From Novosphingobium profundi (lineage in GTDB: Bacteria > Pseudomonadota > Alphaproteobacteria > Sphingomonadales > Sphingomonadaceae): a DNA stretch of 64,000 bases. The stretch covers positions 310,001-374,000 of the forward strand of contig NZ_JAIVLF010000005.1 in NCBI RefSeq assembly GCF_020524485.1, given 5' to 3'. Positions 1 to 11,066 of the stretch are shown piece by piece. The notes below the pieces were generated by a model. The model worked only from the letters and a program-made list of their open reading frames with translations. It made no database searches and was not told the DNA's origin. Each line of letters starts with the position of its first letter. Position 1 is the stretch's first letter. A program made the translations under genes and the position numbers.

Positions 1-297
1 GCCGATGTCAGCTGGGTCAAGCCGACCGTCGGCCTCTCGACCGCGACCTTCGTGCCAGGTTCAGCCGGGCACAGCTGGCAGAACACCGCTGCGGCAGGCT
101 CCAGCATTGGCCTCAAGGGCGCTATGGTCGCGGCCAAGACCCTGGCTCTCACCGCCGCCGAACTGCTGGTGAGCCCCGCCGAAATCGCCGAGGCCACGAC
201 CGAGTTCGAGAAACGCCGAGGTGCCGATTTCAAGTACGAGGCCATGATCGGCGACCGCCCGCCCCCGCTCGACTATCGCAAGACCGCTTCGGAATAG
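1..297 (+). CDS. AbgB-like M20 amidohydrolase, C-terminal part
   Basis: This is the last 98 codons of a gene that starts left of the window. The frame is open from base 1 to a TAG at 295-297. It resembles the C-terminus of aminobenzoyl-glutamate utilisation protein B, a zinc-dependent M20-family amidase. The visible marks are a DVSWVKPTVG segment, then GHSWQNTAAAGSSIG, a helix rich in Ala and Lys (KGAMVAAKTLAL), and the closing PPPLDYRK. AbgB-type proteins cleave p-aminobenzoyl-glutamate or related N-acyl amino acids. The true substrate cannot be told from this fragment. The catalytic N-terminal half is outside the window. Confidence 0.75.
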   Translation, partial: ADVSWVKPTVGLSTATFVPGSAGHSWQNTAAAGSSIGLKGAMVAAKTLALTAAELLVSPAEIAEATTEFEKRRGADFKYEAMIGDRPPPLDYRKTASE

Positions 298-412
298 AGG
301 GCCCATCGCCCCTTGCCCCCCAAACGGTCGACCTCACCTCTCTCAGCCTGGGCGGCTTTGCAGAGGTGAGGTCGACCGTTTGGGGAGCCCGAGGGCGATG
401 GCCCTCGGAACC
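298..412. repeat. Triple-hairpin repeat, copy 1 (likely bidirectional terminator)
   Basis: The element fills the space between two convergent genes. It contains a short imperfect hairpin (about 299-311), a perfect 24-bp inverted repeat (318-341 with 362-385, loop 20 nt, core GGTCGACCTCACC), and a terminal hairpin CCGAGGGC/GCCCTCGG (389-396 with 401-408). Closely related elements with the same three-part layout lie at 54617-54730 (inverted) and 60013-60126. All three copies sit at gene 3' ends, so transcription termination is the likely role. That role is inferred. Confidence 0.8.
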
Positions 413-424
413 ATTCTTTTCTGA

Positions 425-1489
425 TCAATACGGGACGAGCCGCGTCTCACCGTCAGCATCCACGTCAGGCCGCGCGATCTGGTAGGCTTCCAGCGCCTCG
501 ATCAGCGCTGCCGGATCGTCCGTGCGCACCACGCCGCTGAAGACGCGGTGCTCCAGCGCCGGGTCCAGCACCAGACGATGCGCGAGATGGCGGTTGAGCC
601 GGGCGACGACATCGCCGAGCGGCGCGTTGTCGAAACTGATGCGCCCGTCCATCCAGCTGCGCGTGTCGGATGCTTGCCCTTCGACCAACTGCGCGTCGCC
701 GCCACGGATGGAGAGCACCATTCCCGGCTCCAGCGTCCAGCTGTGATCGCTCTGTGCAATCGCTTCCACTTTCACGCGCCCCTCGACAAGGCCGACATCA
801 AGGCCATCCCCGCGCAGGTCCACGTCGAACTCGGTGCCAAGCGCGGTCACCCGGTACCCGCCTGAGGTCACCGTGAAGGGATGCACCGCGTCCTTGGCCA
901 CGCGAAAATAGGCTTGCCCCTGCGCCAGTTCCAGGCTGCGTCCCGAACTTCCGGGCAGGACACGCACCTTCGAGGCGGCATCGAGCGTGACCTCGCTTCC
1001 GTCCTCGAGCGTGAAGGCCTGTGGAGCCTCACCCCGGCTCGTCGCAAGAATGCGAGCGGCGGGCGCGCCTGCGCTGCCGCCGATGCCTCCCTGGTAGGCC
1101 AGAAACGTCAGCGTGCCGATACCCAGCACTGCCGCCAGCAACGAGGCGAGAACCAGCCGCCGTGCGCCCCGTTCCGGCGCCCCCTGAGGCTCCTCGCCGC
1201 AAGTCCGAGCCGCTTCGATCCAGTCCGCAGCTTCGTCCTTGCCATCCCCCTGCACTTCCCCACGCGCCGGAGCAGCCAGGGCCTCGGCAACAAGAAGCCG
1301 GGCCTCTTCGGACAGCGCCGCTTCGTCGGCCAACTGCGCGGCTCGCTCAACCCGGTCCCAGGCCGTGCGATGCGCGGGATCGGCCGCATACCACGCTTCG
1401 AACGCCGCGCGTTCGGACGGCTCCACATGATCGCTGGAGAGGCTGGCATACCAGGAGGCGGCTGCGTCGTTAACGCACGTACCTGTCAT
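425..1489 (-). CDS. fecR: FecR-family anti-sigma regulator
   Basis: This 354-residue protein has the standard FecR layout. Residues 1-60 form a DUF4880-like cytoplasmic sigma-binding domain (ASWYASLSSDHVEPSE, then FEAWYAADPAHRTAWDRVE). A single membrane helix spans about 111-132. A periplasmic FecR domain with DGSEVTLDAASKVRVLPGSS follows, and the C-terminal part resembles the STN-contacting region. FecR proteins hold an ECF sigma factor inactive until a TonB receptor carrying its ligand signals across the envelope. The gene lies 6 bp downstream of the sigma gene and diverges from a receptor with a matching STN domain, so the three form one signalling unit. The ligand (siderophore, haem or another substrate) is not evident. 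Confidence 0.9.
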   Translation of the reverse strand: MTGTCVNDAAASWYASLSSDHVEPSERAAFEAWYAADPAHRTAWDRVERAAQLADEAALSEEARLLVAEALAAPARGEVQGDGKDEAADWIEAARTCGEEPQGAPERGARRLVLASLLAAVLGIGTLTFLAYQGGIGGSAGAPAARILATSRGEAPQAFTLEDGSEVTLDAASKVRVLPGSSGRSLELAQGQAYFRVAKDAVHPFTVTSGGYRVTALGTEFDVDLRGDGLDVGLVEGRVKVEAIAQSDHSWTLEPGMVLSIRGGDAQLVEGQASDTRSWMDGRISFDNAPLGDVVARLNRHLAHRLVLDPALEHRVFSGVVRTDDPAALIEALEAYQIARPDVDADGETRLVPY

Positions 1490-1495
1490 GGGGAA

Positions 1496-2008
1496 TTACT
1501 CTCCCACGCAGGCGCTGAGGTGGCGAATGGCCTTCATGATATGCTTTTCAACTGCGCTGATCGAAATACCGAAGTGCGATGCGATGGCCGCATAACTCAT
1601 TTCTTCGAAGCGGTGAAGGACGAAGACCTGGCGTGTCCGATCCGGCAGATCGCGTAGCGAAACCATCACCCTCGCGAGCCGCTGCTTGCCTTCGAGCACG
1701 CGCGCAGGCGAGATTTCCTCGACCGGATGGTGGTAATCTTCAAGCGAGACATGCGCCTCGCGCTGGCGCACGGCCTCACGCCGCCAACGGTCGGTCAGCA
1801 CCGAGCGCGCCACCTGAAACGCATAGCTTTCCAGCGATTCAATCCGGCTGTCGCCACGCCGCTGGTGCAGGCGCAGAGCAACCTCCTGAGCCATGTCCTC
1901 GGCCTCCTGGAGACCGACGCGCCGCGCAAGAAAATCGCGCACGGCACCCACGACTGTATCCCTGTGATCCGCCTCACGAGGGCGAATGACACTCAAACGA
2001 AGCCCCAT
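1496..2008 (-). CDS. FecI-like ECF RNA polymerase sigma factor
   Basis: The protein has about 170 residues. Region 2 is seen as EAEDMAQEVALRLHQRR. Region 4 is a helix-turn-helix near the C-terminus (MSYAAIASHFGISISAVEKHI). The open frame runs further upstream to 2281, but that part is cysteine- and arginine-rich noise overlapping the divergent receptor. I place the start at the ATG ending at 2008, which has a purine-rich GGGGGTG about five bases before it. An ATG at 2032 is the alternative. ECF factors of this class direct transcription of the adjacent TonB receptor and usually of themselves. FecR is encoded immediately downstream. Confidence 0.85.
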   Translation of the reverse strand: MGLRLSVIRPREADHRDTVVGAVRDFLARRVGLQEAEDMAQEVALRLHQRRGDSRIESLESYAFQVARSVLTDRWRREAVRQREAHVSLEDYHHPVEEISPARVLEGKQRLARVMVSLRDLPDRTRQVFVLHRFEEMSYAAIASHFGISISAVEKHIMKAIRHLSACVGE

Positions 2009-2043
2009 GTCCACCCCCTGTCCGGCAGACATCTTCCCCCAAT

Positions 2044-2110
2044 GAATACTCTTCTCGCATTGAAGAACAACATATTGAAATTGGTGGGTCAAGCAGAGAA
2101 GATAGTATTC
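2044..2110. promoter_or_regulatory. Mirrored sequence arms between sigma factor and receptor genes
   Basis: GAATACTCTTCTC at 2044-2056 faces GAGAAG-AT-AGTATTC at 2096-2110, an inverted repeat with about 40 bases between the arms. Beyond each arm, on its outward strand, comes GGGGGAA. The divergent sigma and receptor genes therefore have matching upstream modules reading GAGAAGA..GTATTC...GGGGGAA. This fits two divergent promoters recognised by the same sigma factor or regulator. The exact -35 and -10 elements are not assigned. Confidence 0.4.
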
Positions 2111-2156
2111 ACGACCAAGGGGGAATCGGGCTCTCTCGCGACAGGGCACGCAGCAC

Positions 2157-4754
2157 ATGAGGGACAGGACCAGGACCGGTTTCACTGACCGGACGCGCGC
2201 GCCCCGCGTGCTGTTGCGCTGCGCCCTGGCGCTGCAGATCGGCCTCCTCTTCGCACTCCCGCAGATCGCCGCGGCGCGCACTCCGGCCGCGCCCTACACG
2301 ATCGCGGCGGGCCCCTTGCGGCTCGCCCTCGTCCTTTTTGCCCGCCAGAGCGGCGTGCAGATCCTTTTCGCCCCCGAACTGGTAGTCGGGAAACAAGCCC
2401 CTCCGCTGACGGGCCGCCATACCATCGACGAGGCCCTGACCCGGATCCTTGCCGGAAGCGGCCTCTCGGCCCGTAAGCTGGACTCCGGCGCCATCCTCAT
2501 CGTTCCCGCATCCCCCGCCGCGCCCCCGCTCGTTTCCGCCCATGACCAGTCGCCGGATGGTGTGCGCCCGCAGGGGCTCGAAAGCCCGCGTCCGGACATT
2601 CTCGTCACCGCCTTCAAGTACCCGACCCTGCTGGCCCAGAGTGCGGCCGATCTCACGGTGATCGGTGCCCAGCTCCAGCGCGAGCGGGGCATCGACGGTC
2701 TTGCCACGCTCGCGCAGGCCACGCCCTCGCTCAACATCGCCCAGAACAACAGCGCAGCAAGCCGCCTCACCCTGCGCGGCGTTTACGGGCGCGGCGAGCC
2801 GACGGTCGGCGTCTACTACGGCGATTCCCCCGTCAGCGGCCCCTCGGGCACGACGTTCGATCCGGGCGGTATCGCGCTCGATCTCGAACTGGTCGATCTT
2901 GCCCGCATCGAGGTCCTGCGCGGCCCGCAGGGGACCCTTTACGGGGCAAGTTCGATGGGAGGCACCTTGCGCTTCCTCTTCAACACGCCCGATGCGACGG
3001 GGGCTTCCGGCGAAGTGCGCGGCGGAGCCTCGATTACCCGGCATGGCCGCCCCGGCCATCACCTCTCGGCCATGGTCAACCTTCCGCTTGCCTCCGACAC
3101 GCTTGCGCTGCGCGCGGTGGCCTATGACCGCACGACGGGGGGCTATATAGATCACCCCCGCTTCGCCCTCGCCGACCAGGGCGGAACCGAGCGCCAAGGC
3201 GCACGCCTGGCCCTCGCCTGGACGCCCAGGCCCGATCTCGACCTCAAGATCTCGTTCTTCCACCAGGAGACGCGCAGCGATGGTGCGCAGTTCTTTGACC
3301 AGCGCGACGGCGTGCGAACGAACGACCTTGCCGTGCGCACCCCCAATGCGAACACGCTCAACCTCGCCAACGCCGCTTTCGACTGGCGCAGCGATTGGGG
3401 CACGCTGACCGCGCTTGCGACCTTCTACCGCTGGAAGGTCCTACGCCAGAGCGACTTCAGCGACGTCCTTGCAGGGCTCATTGACAATCCGGCCAGTTGC
3501 CTGCGCCACGCAGGACTTGGCGAGAGCGCCAGTTGCACGCCGTCGCAATGGGAGGCCTATCGCGCCTTCGTTTCGACGCGCCTTCCCGCGATCCTCTATC
3601 AGCCGATGTGGGTCACCAGCGCAAACGGCGAAGTGCGCTTCCACAGCGAGGCCCTCGCCCGCACCTCCCTCACCCTGGGGCTTTTTGCCGAAACCCGGCG
3701 CGACCGCGTCGACAGCATCACCGCCCGCGCCGATGCGGGCTCGGGCCTGCTGGTTCGCCCGCTCGACATCACCGGGGCACGGGCCATCTGGACCGGCCTC
3801 AACCAGACCGCGCTGTTTGGCGAAGCCTCCTACGACCTTTTCCCCCGCGTCCGCCTGACCGCAGGCCTGCGCCTGTTCCACTATGGCAAGACCGCAAGGG
3901 GCGACATCTTCACGCCCAACCTCATCACGGGCACCGCGGATATTGCCCCGGGCCGCTTCAGCACGCGCGAGAGCGGCTCGAACCTCAAGTTGCAGGCAAC
4001 CTGGCGCCCCTCCCCCGATCTCGTGGCCTACCTGCAGATGGCCGATGGCTTCCGTCCGGGCGGCGTCAACATCACCCCTTCGCTGAGTGAAGAGAACCGC
4101 AGTTACGCCGCCGATTCGCTGCGCAGCTACGAAGTGGGCCTGCGCCTTGGTCTGCCTGCCGCCGGGATCGAGCTGCAAGGCGCGCTCTACCACATCGGCT
4201 GGTCGGACATGATCTACAACGCCTCCAGTCCCAACAGCGCCTTCGTCTACAACACCAATATCGGCTCGATCGCGATCGACGGCGCAGAAGTGAACGCGCA
4301 CTGGCAGGCCAGCGACGAGCTCGCCCTCGCGCTTTCCGCCAGCTGGACCGATGCCCGTGTCGCCCGCGACCAGGAACGAGCCGGCACGCTGGGCCAGCTT
4401 TTCGCAGGCGACCGGGTGCCGATGATCCCGCGCCTCGCCGCCTCGTTCAGCTTGGCCTACGAACGCCGCCTCACTTCGGGAACAAGGCTATGGGGACACC
4501 TCGACGCCGTGGCCTCGAGCGGCTTTGCCTCGCAGTTCAATACCCTGCAATCGAGCTACGCCCGAACGCCCGCGCGGGCGAGCCTTGATCTGGCGGTGGG
4601 GGTGGAACGGAGCGGCTGGGACCTGTCGCTCAACCTGCGCAATGCACTCGATACGCACCGCCCCGAGCAGGTGCTGGCCACCTCGCTGGGCGCGCGTCAG
4701 ATCTTCGCCCCGCGCCCGCGCACACTTGGTCTGGAACTTGGCTTGGCGTTCTGA
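2157..4754 (+). CDS. TonB-dependent outer-membrane receptor with STN signalling domain
   Basis: This is an 865-residue outer-membrane transporter. A basic N-terminus and hydrophobic stretch ending near AAA at about residue 40 act as signal peptide. An STN domain follows (about 45-115: YTIAAGPLRLALVLFARQSG, then LTGRHTIDEALTRIL). The plug domain comes next (LATLAQATPSLNI, then RIEVLRGPQGTLYGASSMGG near residue 260). The remainder is a 22-strand-type barrel ending in the aromatic LGLAF, the usual assembly signal. The STN domain marks it as a signalling receptor of the FecA type, consistent with the divergent sigma/FecR pair. It imports an unidentified ligand using TonB energy. Confidence 0.92.
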   Translation: MRDRTRTGFTDRTRAPRVLLRCALALQIGLLFALPQIAAARTPAAPYTIAAGPLRLALVLFARQSGVQILFAPELVVGKQAPPLTGRHTIDEALTRILAGSGLSARKLDSGAILIVPASPAAPPLVSAHDQSPDGVRPQGLESPRPDILVTAFKYPTLLAQSAADLTVIGAQLQRERGIDGLATLAQATPSLNIAQNNSAASRLTLRGVYGRGEPTVGVYYGDSPVSGPSGTTFDPGGIALDLELVDLARIEVLRGPQGTLYGASSMGGTLRFLFNTPDATGASGEVRGGASITRHGRPGHHLSAMVNLPLASDTLALRAVAYDRTTGGYIDHPRFALADQGGTERQGARLALAWTPRPDLDLKISFFHQETRSDGAQFFDQRDGVRTNDLAVRTPNANTLNLANAAFDWRSDWGTLTALATFYRWKVLRQSDFSDVLAGLIDNPASCLRHAGLGESASCTPSQWEAYRAFVSTRLPAILYQPMWVTSANGEVRFHSEALARTSLTLGLFAETRRDRVDSITARADAGSGLLVRPLDITGARAIWTGLNQTALFGEASYDLFPRVRLTAGLRLFHYGKTARGDIFTPNLITGTADIAPGRFSTRESGSNLKLQATWRPSPDLVAYLQMADGFRPGGVNITPSLSEENRSYAADSLRSYEVGLRLGLPAAGIELQGALYHIGWSDMIYNASSPNSAFVYNTNIGSIAIDGAEVNAHWQASDELALALSASWTDARVARDQERAGTLGQLFAGDRVPMIPRLAASFSLAYERRLTSGTRLWGHLDAVASSGFASQFNTLQSSYARTPARASLDLAVGVERSGWDLSLNLRNALDTHRPEQVLATSLGARQIFAPRPRTLGLELGLAF

Positions 4755-4839
4755 AGGTCTCTCTTGCCGGTAGGCAGGCCGGAGCATCGCTGTTAGCCTT
4801 GCTCCAAACGACAAGAACCAAAATGGAAGAGGTAAGAGG

Positions 4840-5286
4840 ATGCTGAAAGCGAACCGTGAATACGGCGGAGGATGCCTGTGCGGCGCGATCCGGTACCGCG
4901 TGAGCGGCCCCAGTCTGTTCGAGACGCAGTGCTGTTGCCGGGACTGTCAGAAGGCGACCGGAACCGGGCACACGACCATCGTCGGGATCGCGCGCGACCA
5001 GCTCCACATCGACGGTGAGCCGGCGATCTACACCAGCGTCGGCGAGAGCGGGGGTGCGGTTTCGCGCCACTTTTGCGGCACCTGCGGCGGGCGCATCTTC
5101 ACCTCAGGCGCGCTGCCGGGTGAAAACGTGATGATCCAGGCCGGATCGCTCGACGAGCCTGGCGAAGTCACGCCCGAGAACGTGATCTACGGCAAGGACG
5201 CCCTGCCCTGGGACCATTTCGACCCGGCGCTTGAAGTCTACGAACTCTATCCCCCGTTCGACCCGGTCACCCGCGAGCCCACCTGA
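4840..5286 (+). CDS. GFA/CENP-V-type zinc protein
   Basis: The 148-residue protein has the cysteine pattern of the GFA (glutathione-dependent formaldehyde-activating enzyme) family: GGCLCGAIRY near residues 10-18, QCCCRDCQ at 30-37 and HFCGTCGGRIF about 40 residues later. These bind two zinc ions in the family fold. Most family members are not true formaldehyde enzymes, so the reaction is unknown. The ATG at 4840 is preceded by AGAGGTAAGAGG, a strong ribosome-binding site. It stands alone between the receptor and a small unknown gene. Confidence 0.85.
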   Translation: MLKANREYGGGCLCGAIRYRVSGPSLFETQCCCRDCQKATGTGHTTIVGIARDQLHIDGEPAIYTSVGESGGAVSRHFCGTCGGRIFTSGALPGENVMIQAGSLDEPGEVTPENVIYGKDALPWDHFDPALEVYELYPPFDPVTREPT

Positions 5287-5381
5287 GCGTCCCCCGGAAC
5301 TCTGCGGAACACCACGCTTGCACCTTTGCAATCTTTTTGCGGTGCCATCATGCAATCGACGGGAAACGCGAGGTGAGGGAC

Positions 5382-5789
5382 ATGAGCATCAGTGCTGTCG
5401 TATCCGGGGCCGAAGTGACCAACCTGCTGCGTGGAAGCGGACTGGCCGCGCAGAGGGTGGCCTATGTCGAACACGAGATACGCGACCTCACGCAGGAAGC
5501 GGCCGCCATCGCCACGCGCACGCTCGATGCCGACGCCTTCCGCACTGCGCTCGCCCGGCGCATCGACAGCGATGTGGCGAGCGGCAAGCTGAGCGCCGAG
5601 GACGCCCGCGCGATCCGCCAGGCGCTCGTGCGCACTTTCGCGCCATCAGCGGAGTCGCGGGAAGAGACACTCGATGAGAGCGGCAGCGCGCGCGCCATTC
5701 CGCTGGTGGCCAGCGCCTATGGGCAGGAGGACGCCGACAGCTACCTTCACACCATCGCGCACGGGACCTTCATCGACATGCCAGTCTGA
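5382..5789 (+). CDS. Hypothetical protein, 135 residues
   Basis: I do not recognise this protein. The start is taken as the ATG at 5382, which has AGGTGAGGGA just before it. The frame is open upstream to a TTG at 5337, but that part looks non-coding. It is mostly helical and charged, lacks a signal peptide or membrane segment, and contains an acidic/basic segment SGKLSAEDARAIRQAL. A bidirectional terminator follows its stop codon, which supports an independent transcript. It may be a lineage-specific cytoplasmic protein. Confidence 0.6.
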   Translation: MSISAVVSGAEVTNLLRGSGLAAQRVAYVEHEIRDLTQEAAAIATRTLDADAFRTALARRIDSDVASGKLSAEDARAIRQALVRTFAPSAESREETLDESGSARAIPLVASAYGQEDADSYLHTIAHGTFIDMPV

Positions 5790-5824
5790 CCAGCGGGCCG
5801 GACATATTGCTACCACCAAATGCA

Positions 5825-5869
5825 CGAAGGCCCGGCTCCCACAATCTGCGGGAGCCGGGCCTTCGTTCT
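5825..5869. terminator. Bidirectional intrinsic terminator
   Basis: A perfect 16-bp stem (5825-5840 with 5850-5865, CGAAGGCCCGGCTCCC) encloses a 9-nt loop. It lies between the convergent 5382-5789 gene and secA, so it can end transcripts from both sides. The flanking T run is short (TTCT). Confidence 0.8.
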
Positions 5870-5891
5870 ATTCAGCCGGTCGGTCGCAGGC

Positions 5892-8639
<2,748 letters not shown>

Positions 8640-8775
8640 GGCGGGAATCCCTGTTTTTAGGAGAATTTGGAATATGCGGTGATCACGCGGCGCGAATGTC
8701 CCTCACACAGGAGGGCAGGCGCACGCGGAAAAGGCCGCTCCGGTGGGGCGGCGAAATTCGTGATGGCAGGGCGCG

Positions 8776-9060
8776 TTATTCGCGTGCGCGGTCAATCCCG
8801 GTCTGCGCGGTCCGAACCCGCGGCGCAGCGGGCTGTCCCGGCTGGGCCGAAAGCGCGACAAGGCGCGTATTGCGAAGCCCCGGCTCGGGAAGACGGGCCA
8901 GCGCCACGGGCGCCCGGGGCGCGCGTGTCTGTCCGGTGTCGACCAGAAGCGCCACCTGCTGCGCGGAAGGCACCTGACCGGCGCGCGCCTGCGGCGCCTC
9001 GGCATGGGCGGCAAGGCCCGTCAGGAGGGCAAGCAGGGTCAATAGCAGGCGATTGGCCAT
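8776..9060 (-). CDS. Small secreted hypothetical protein
   Basis: This 94-residue frame begins with a convincing signal peptide (MANRLLLTLLALLTGLAAHA, cleavage after AHA). A low-complexity Ala/Arg/Pro/Gln-rich mature part follows. The frame is open to a TTG at 9108, but the ATG at 9060 places the signal peptide at the N-terminus. No clear Shine-Dalgarno is seen. It lies upstream of secA on the same strand and diverges from argJ. The function is unknown and the call rests mainly on the signal peptide. Confidence 0.5.
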   Translation of the reverse strand: MANRLLLTLLALLTGLAAHAEAPQARAGQVPSAQQVALLVDTGQTRAPRAPVALARLPEPGLRNTRLVALSAQPGQPAAPRVRTAQTGIDRARE

Positions 9061-9179
9061 GCCGGGGAGATAGTAACCCTCATCACCACTGTCCACTACC
9101 AAGCGCAATTGGTCCCAAATTTCGGCCGCTTCCTCGCCGATACTTGACCTTGCGGGGCCATGCGCTAGGCGCTTTTGCC

Positions 9180-10406
9180 ATGAGTCATCCCGTCAGCCCG
9201 CTCGCCCAGCCCTTCCCCGAAGTGCCTGCCATTGCAGGCGTGACCCCGCATGTCGTGCGCGCGGGGTACAAGGACTGGGGCCGCTGCGACCTCACCTACG
9301 TGACCTTTACCGAGGGGACCGCGGTCGCGGGGGTGTTCACCAAGAACTTGTGCTGCTCCTCGGAGGTCGAGATCGGCCGCGAGAATGTGAAGCGCGGCAC
9401 CGCCCGCGCGCTGGTGGTGAATGCGGGCAATTCCAACGCCTTTACCGGCTATCGCGGGCGCGAGGCGGTCGAACAGATCATGGACCAGGTGGCCGAAAAC
9501 CTTGCCTGTCCACGCGAGGAAGTGTTCGTTTCCTCGACTGGGGTGATCGGCGTGCCGCTCCCCAAGGACAAGGCGCGCGAGGGTGTCGAAAAGGCTTTCT
9601 CCGCCGCGCCCTGCACCTGGGAAGAGGCCGCCAACACCATCGCGACGACCGACACCTTCGCCAAGGGCGCGAGCGCCACGGCCATGATCGGCGACACCAA
9701 GGTGACGCTGGGTGCCATCATCAAGGGTTCGGGCATGATCGCGCCCGACATGGCCACGATGCTGGGCTACATCTTCACCGATGCCGCGGTGGAACCGGCC
9801 TTCCTGCAGGAATGCCTCTCGGCCGCGAACCTGCGCAGCTTCTCGTGCATCACGGTCGATTCCGACACCTCGACCAGCGACACCGTGCTCGCCTTTGCGA
9901 CCGGCAAGGCGGGCAACGCCCCGCTCGTCACCGCGCAGAGCCCGGGCGCCGATGCCTTTGCCGCCGCCATCCAGGACGTGTGCCGCCAGCTCGCCCACCT
10001 CGTCGTGCGTGATGGCGAGGGCGCCAACAAGTTCATCGCCGTCTCGGTGACGGGCGCGGTTTCGGACGAGAGCGCGCGCAAGGTCGGCATGGCCATTGCC
10101 AACTCACCGCTGGTGAAGACCGCCATCGCGGGCGAGGACGCCAACTGGGGCCGCGTCGTCATGGCCGTGGGCAAGGCGGGCGAGCCGGCCAATCGCGACA
10201 CGCTCTCCATCGGCTTCGGGGGCACCTGGGCCGCGAAGGAAGGCCTGCCGCTGGCCGACTACGACGAGGCACCGGTCGCTGCCCACCTCAAGGGCCAGGA
10301 CGTCACCATCGAGGTGGACCTGGGGCTTGGCGAAGGCCAGGCGACGGTGTGGACCTGCGACCTCACGCACGGCTACATCTCGATCAACGCCGACTACCGC
10401 AGCTAA
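9180..10406 (+). CDS. argJ: Bifunctional ornithine acetyltransferase / N-acetylglutamate synthase
   Basis: ArgJ (408 residues) transfers acetyl from N-acetylornithine to glutamate in the cyclic arginine pathway and can also use acetyl-CoA. The precursor cuts itself before a Thr in the motif KGSGMIAPDMATMLGYIF, separating alpha and beta chains. The Thr of that ATML motif is the nucleophile. Other family marks are VNAGNSNAFTG and EDANWGRVVMAVGKAG. The frame is open far upstream, but the start is set at the ATG at 9180, where homology to the family begins (MSHPVSPLAQPFPEVPAIAG). It is followed closely by a GST gene. Confidence 0.95.
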   Translation: MSHPVSPLAQPFPEVPAIAGVTPHVVRAGYKDWGRCDLTYVTFTEGTAVAGVFTKNLCCSSEVEIGRENVKRGTARALVVNAGNSNAFTGYRGREAVEQIMDQVAENLACPREEVFVSSTGVIGVPLPKDKAREGVEKAFSAAPCTWEEAANTIATTDTFAKGASATAMIGDTKVTLGAIIKGSGMIAPDMATMLGYIFTDAAVEPAFLQECLSAANLRSFSCITVDSDTSTSDTVLAFATGKAGNAPLVTAQSPGADAFAAAIQDVCRQLAHLVVRDGEGANKFIAVSVTGAVSDESARKVGMAIANSPLVKTAIAGEDANWGRVVMAVGKAGEPANRDTLSIGFGGTWAAKEGLPLADYDEAPVAAHLKGQDVTIEVDLGLGEGQATVWTCDLTHGYISINADYRS

Positions 10407-10419
10407 GGCACAGCCCCCC

Positions 10420-11043
10420 ATGACCGAGCCTTTCTTCCGCATCTGGGGACGGCCCGATTCGCACAACGTGAAGAAGGTCGTCTGGTTCGCCGCCGAACTG
10501 GGCCTCGCCTTCACGCGCATCGACATGGGCGGGTCCTTCGGGTTCTCCGAGGAATACCTCGCGCAGAACCCCAACCGGCTGATCCCGACCATCGCGGACG
10601 GCAAGCTGACCTTGTGGGAATCGAACACCATCGTGCGTTACATGGCGGCCGAATACGGCGGCCCGCGCTGGTACCTCGCCGATCCCATCGACCGTGCCCT
10701 CGCCGAGCGCTGGATGGACTGGCAGACCGGCTACGGCGCGGCGCAGAAGGACATGTACCTTGGCCTCGTGCGCACGCCCGAAGATCAGCGCGATGCCACC
10801 GCCATTGCCACCTCGAAGGCCGCCTGCGAGCGCCTGCTGGCCGTGCTGGAAGCCCAGCTTGCGGCAACGCCGTGGCTCTCGGGCCACCAGATCGGCGTCG
10901 GTGACATCGCGATGGGCCCGTTCATCCACTCGTGGTTCACGCTCGCGCCCGAAACCGCCGACCTGCCCCGCGTCCACGCCTGGTACCAGCGCCTGCTCGA
11001 ACGCCCGGCCTACGCAGAGCACGTCGCCCTCCCCCTCTCCTGA
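10420..11043 (+). CDS. Glutathione S-transferase family protein
   Basis: The 207-residue protein has the two-domain GST layout. The thioredoxin-like N-terminal domain has a glutathione-site region SHNVKKVVWF, then NPNRLIPTIADG and ESNTIVRYMAAEYGG. The helical C-terminal domain contains WLSGHQIGVGDIAMGPF, the conserved N-capping region. The start is the ATG at 10420, 13 bases after argJ's stop, so it is probably co-transcribed with argJ and the phosphatase downstream. The substrate is unknown; a detoxification or thiol-transfer role is inferred from the family. Confidence 0.85.
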   Translation: MTEPFFRIWGRPDSHNVKKVVWFAAELGLAFTRIDMGGSFGFSEEYLAQNPNRLIPTIADGKLTLWESNTIVRYMAAEYGGPRWYLADPIDRALAERWMDWQTGYGAAQKDMYLGLVRTPEDQRDATAIATSKAACERLLAVLEAQLAATPWLSGHQIGVGDIAMGPFIHSWFTLAPETADLPRVHAWYQRLLERPAYAEHVALPLS

Positions 11044-11066
11044 GCCAGACCCGAAAGGTCCCTCCC

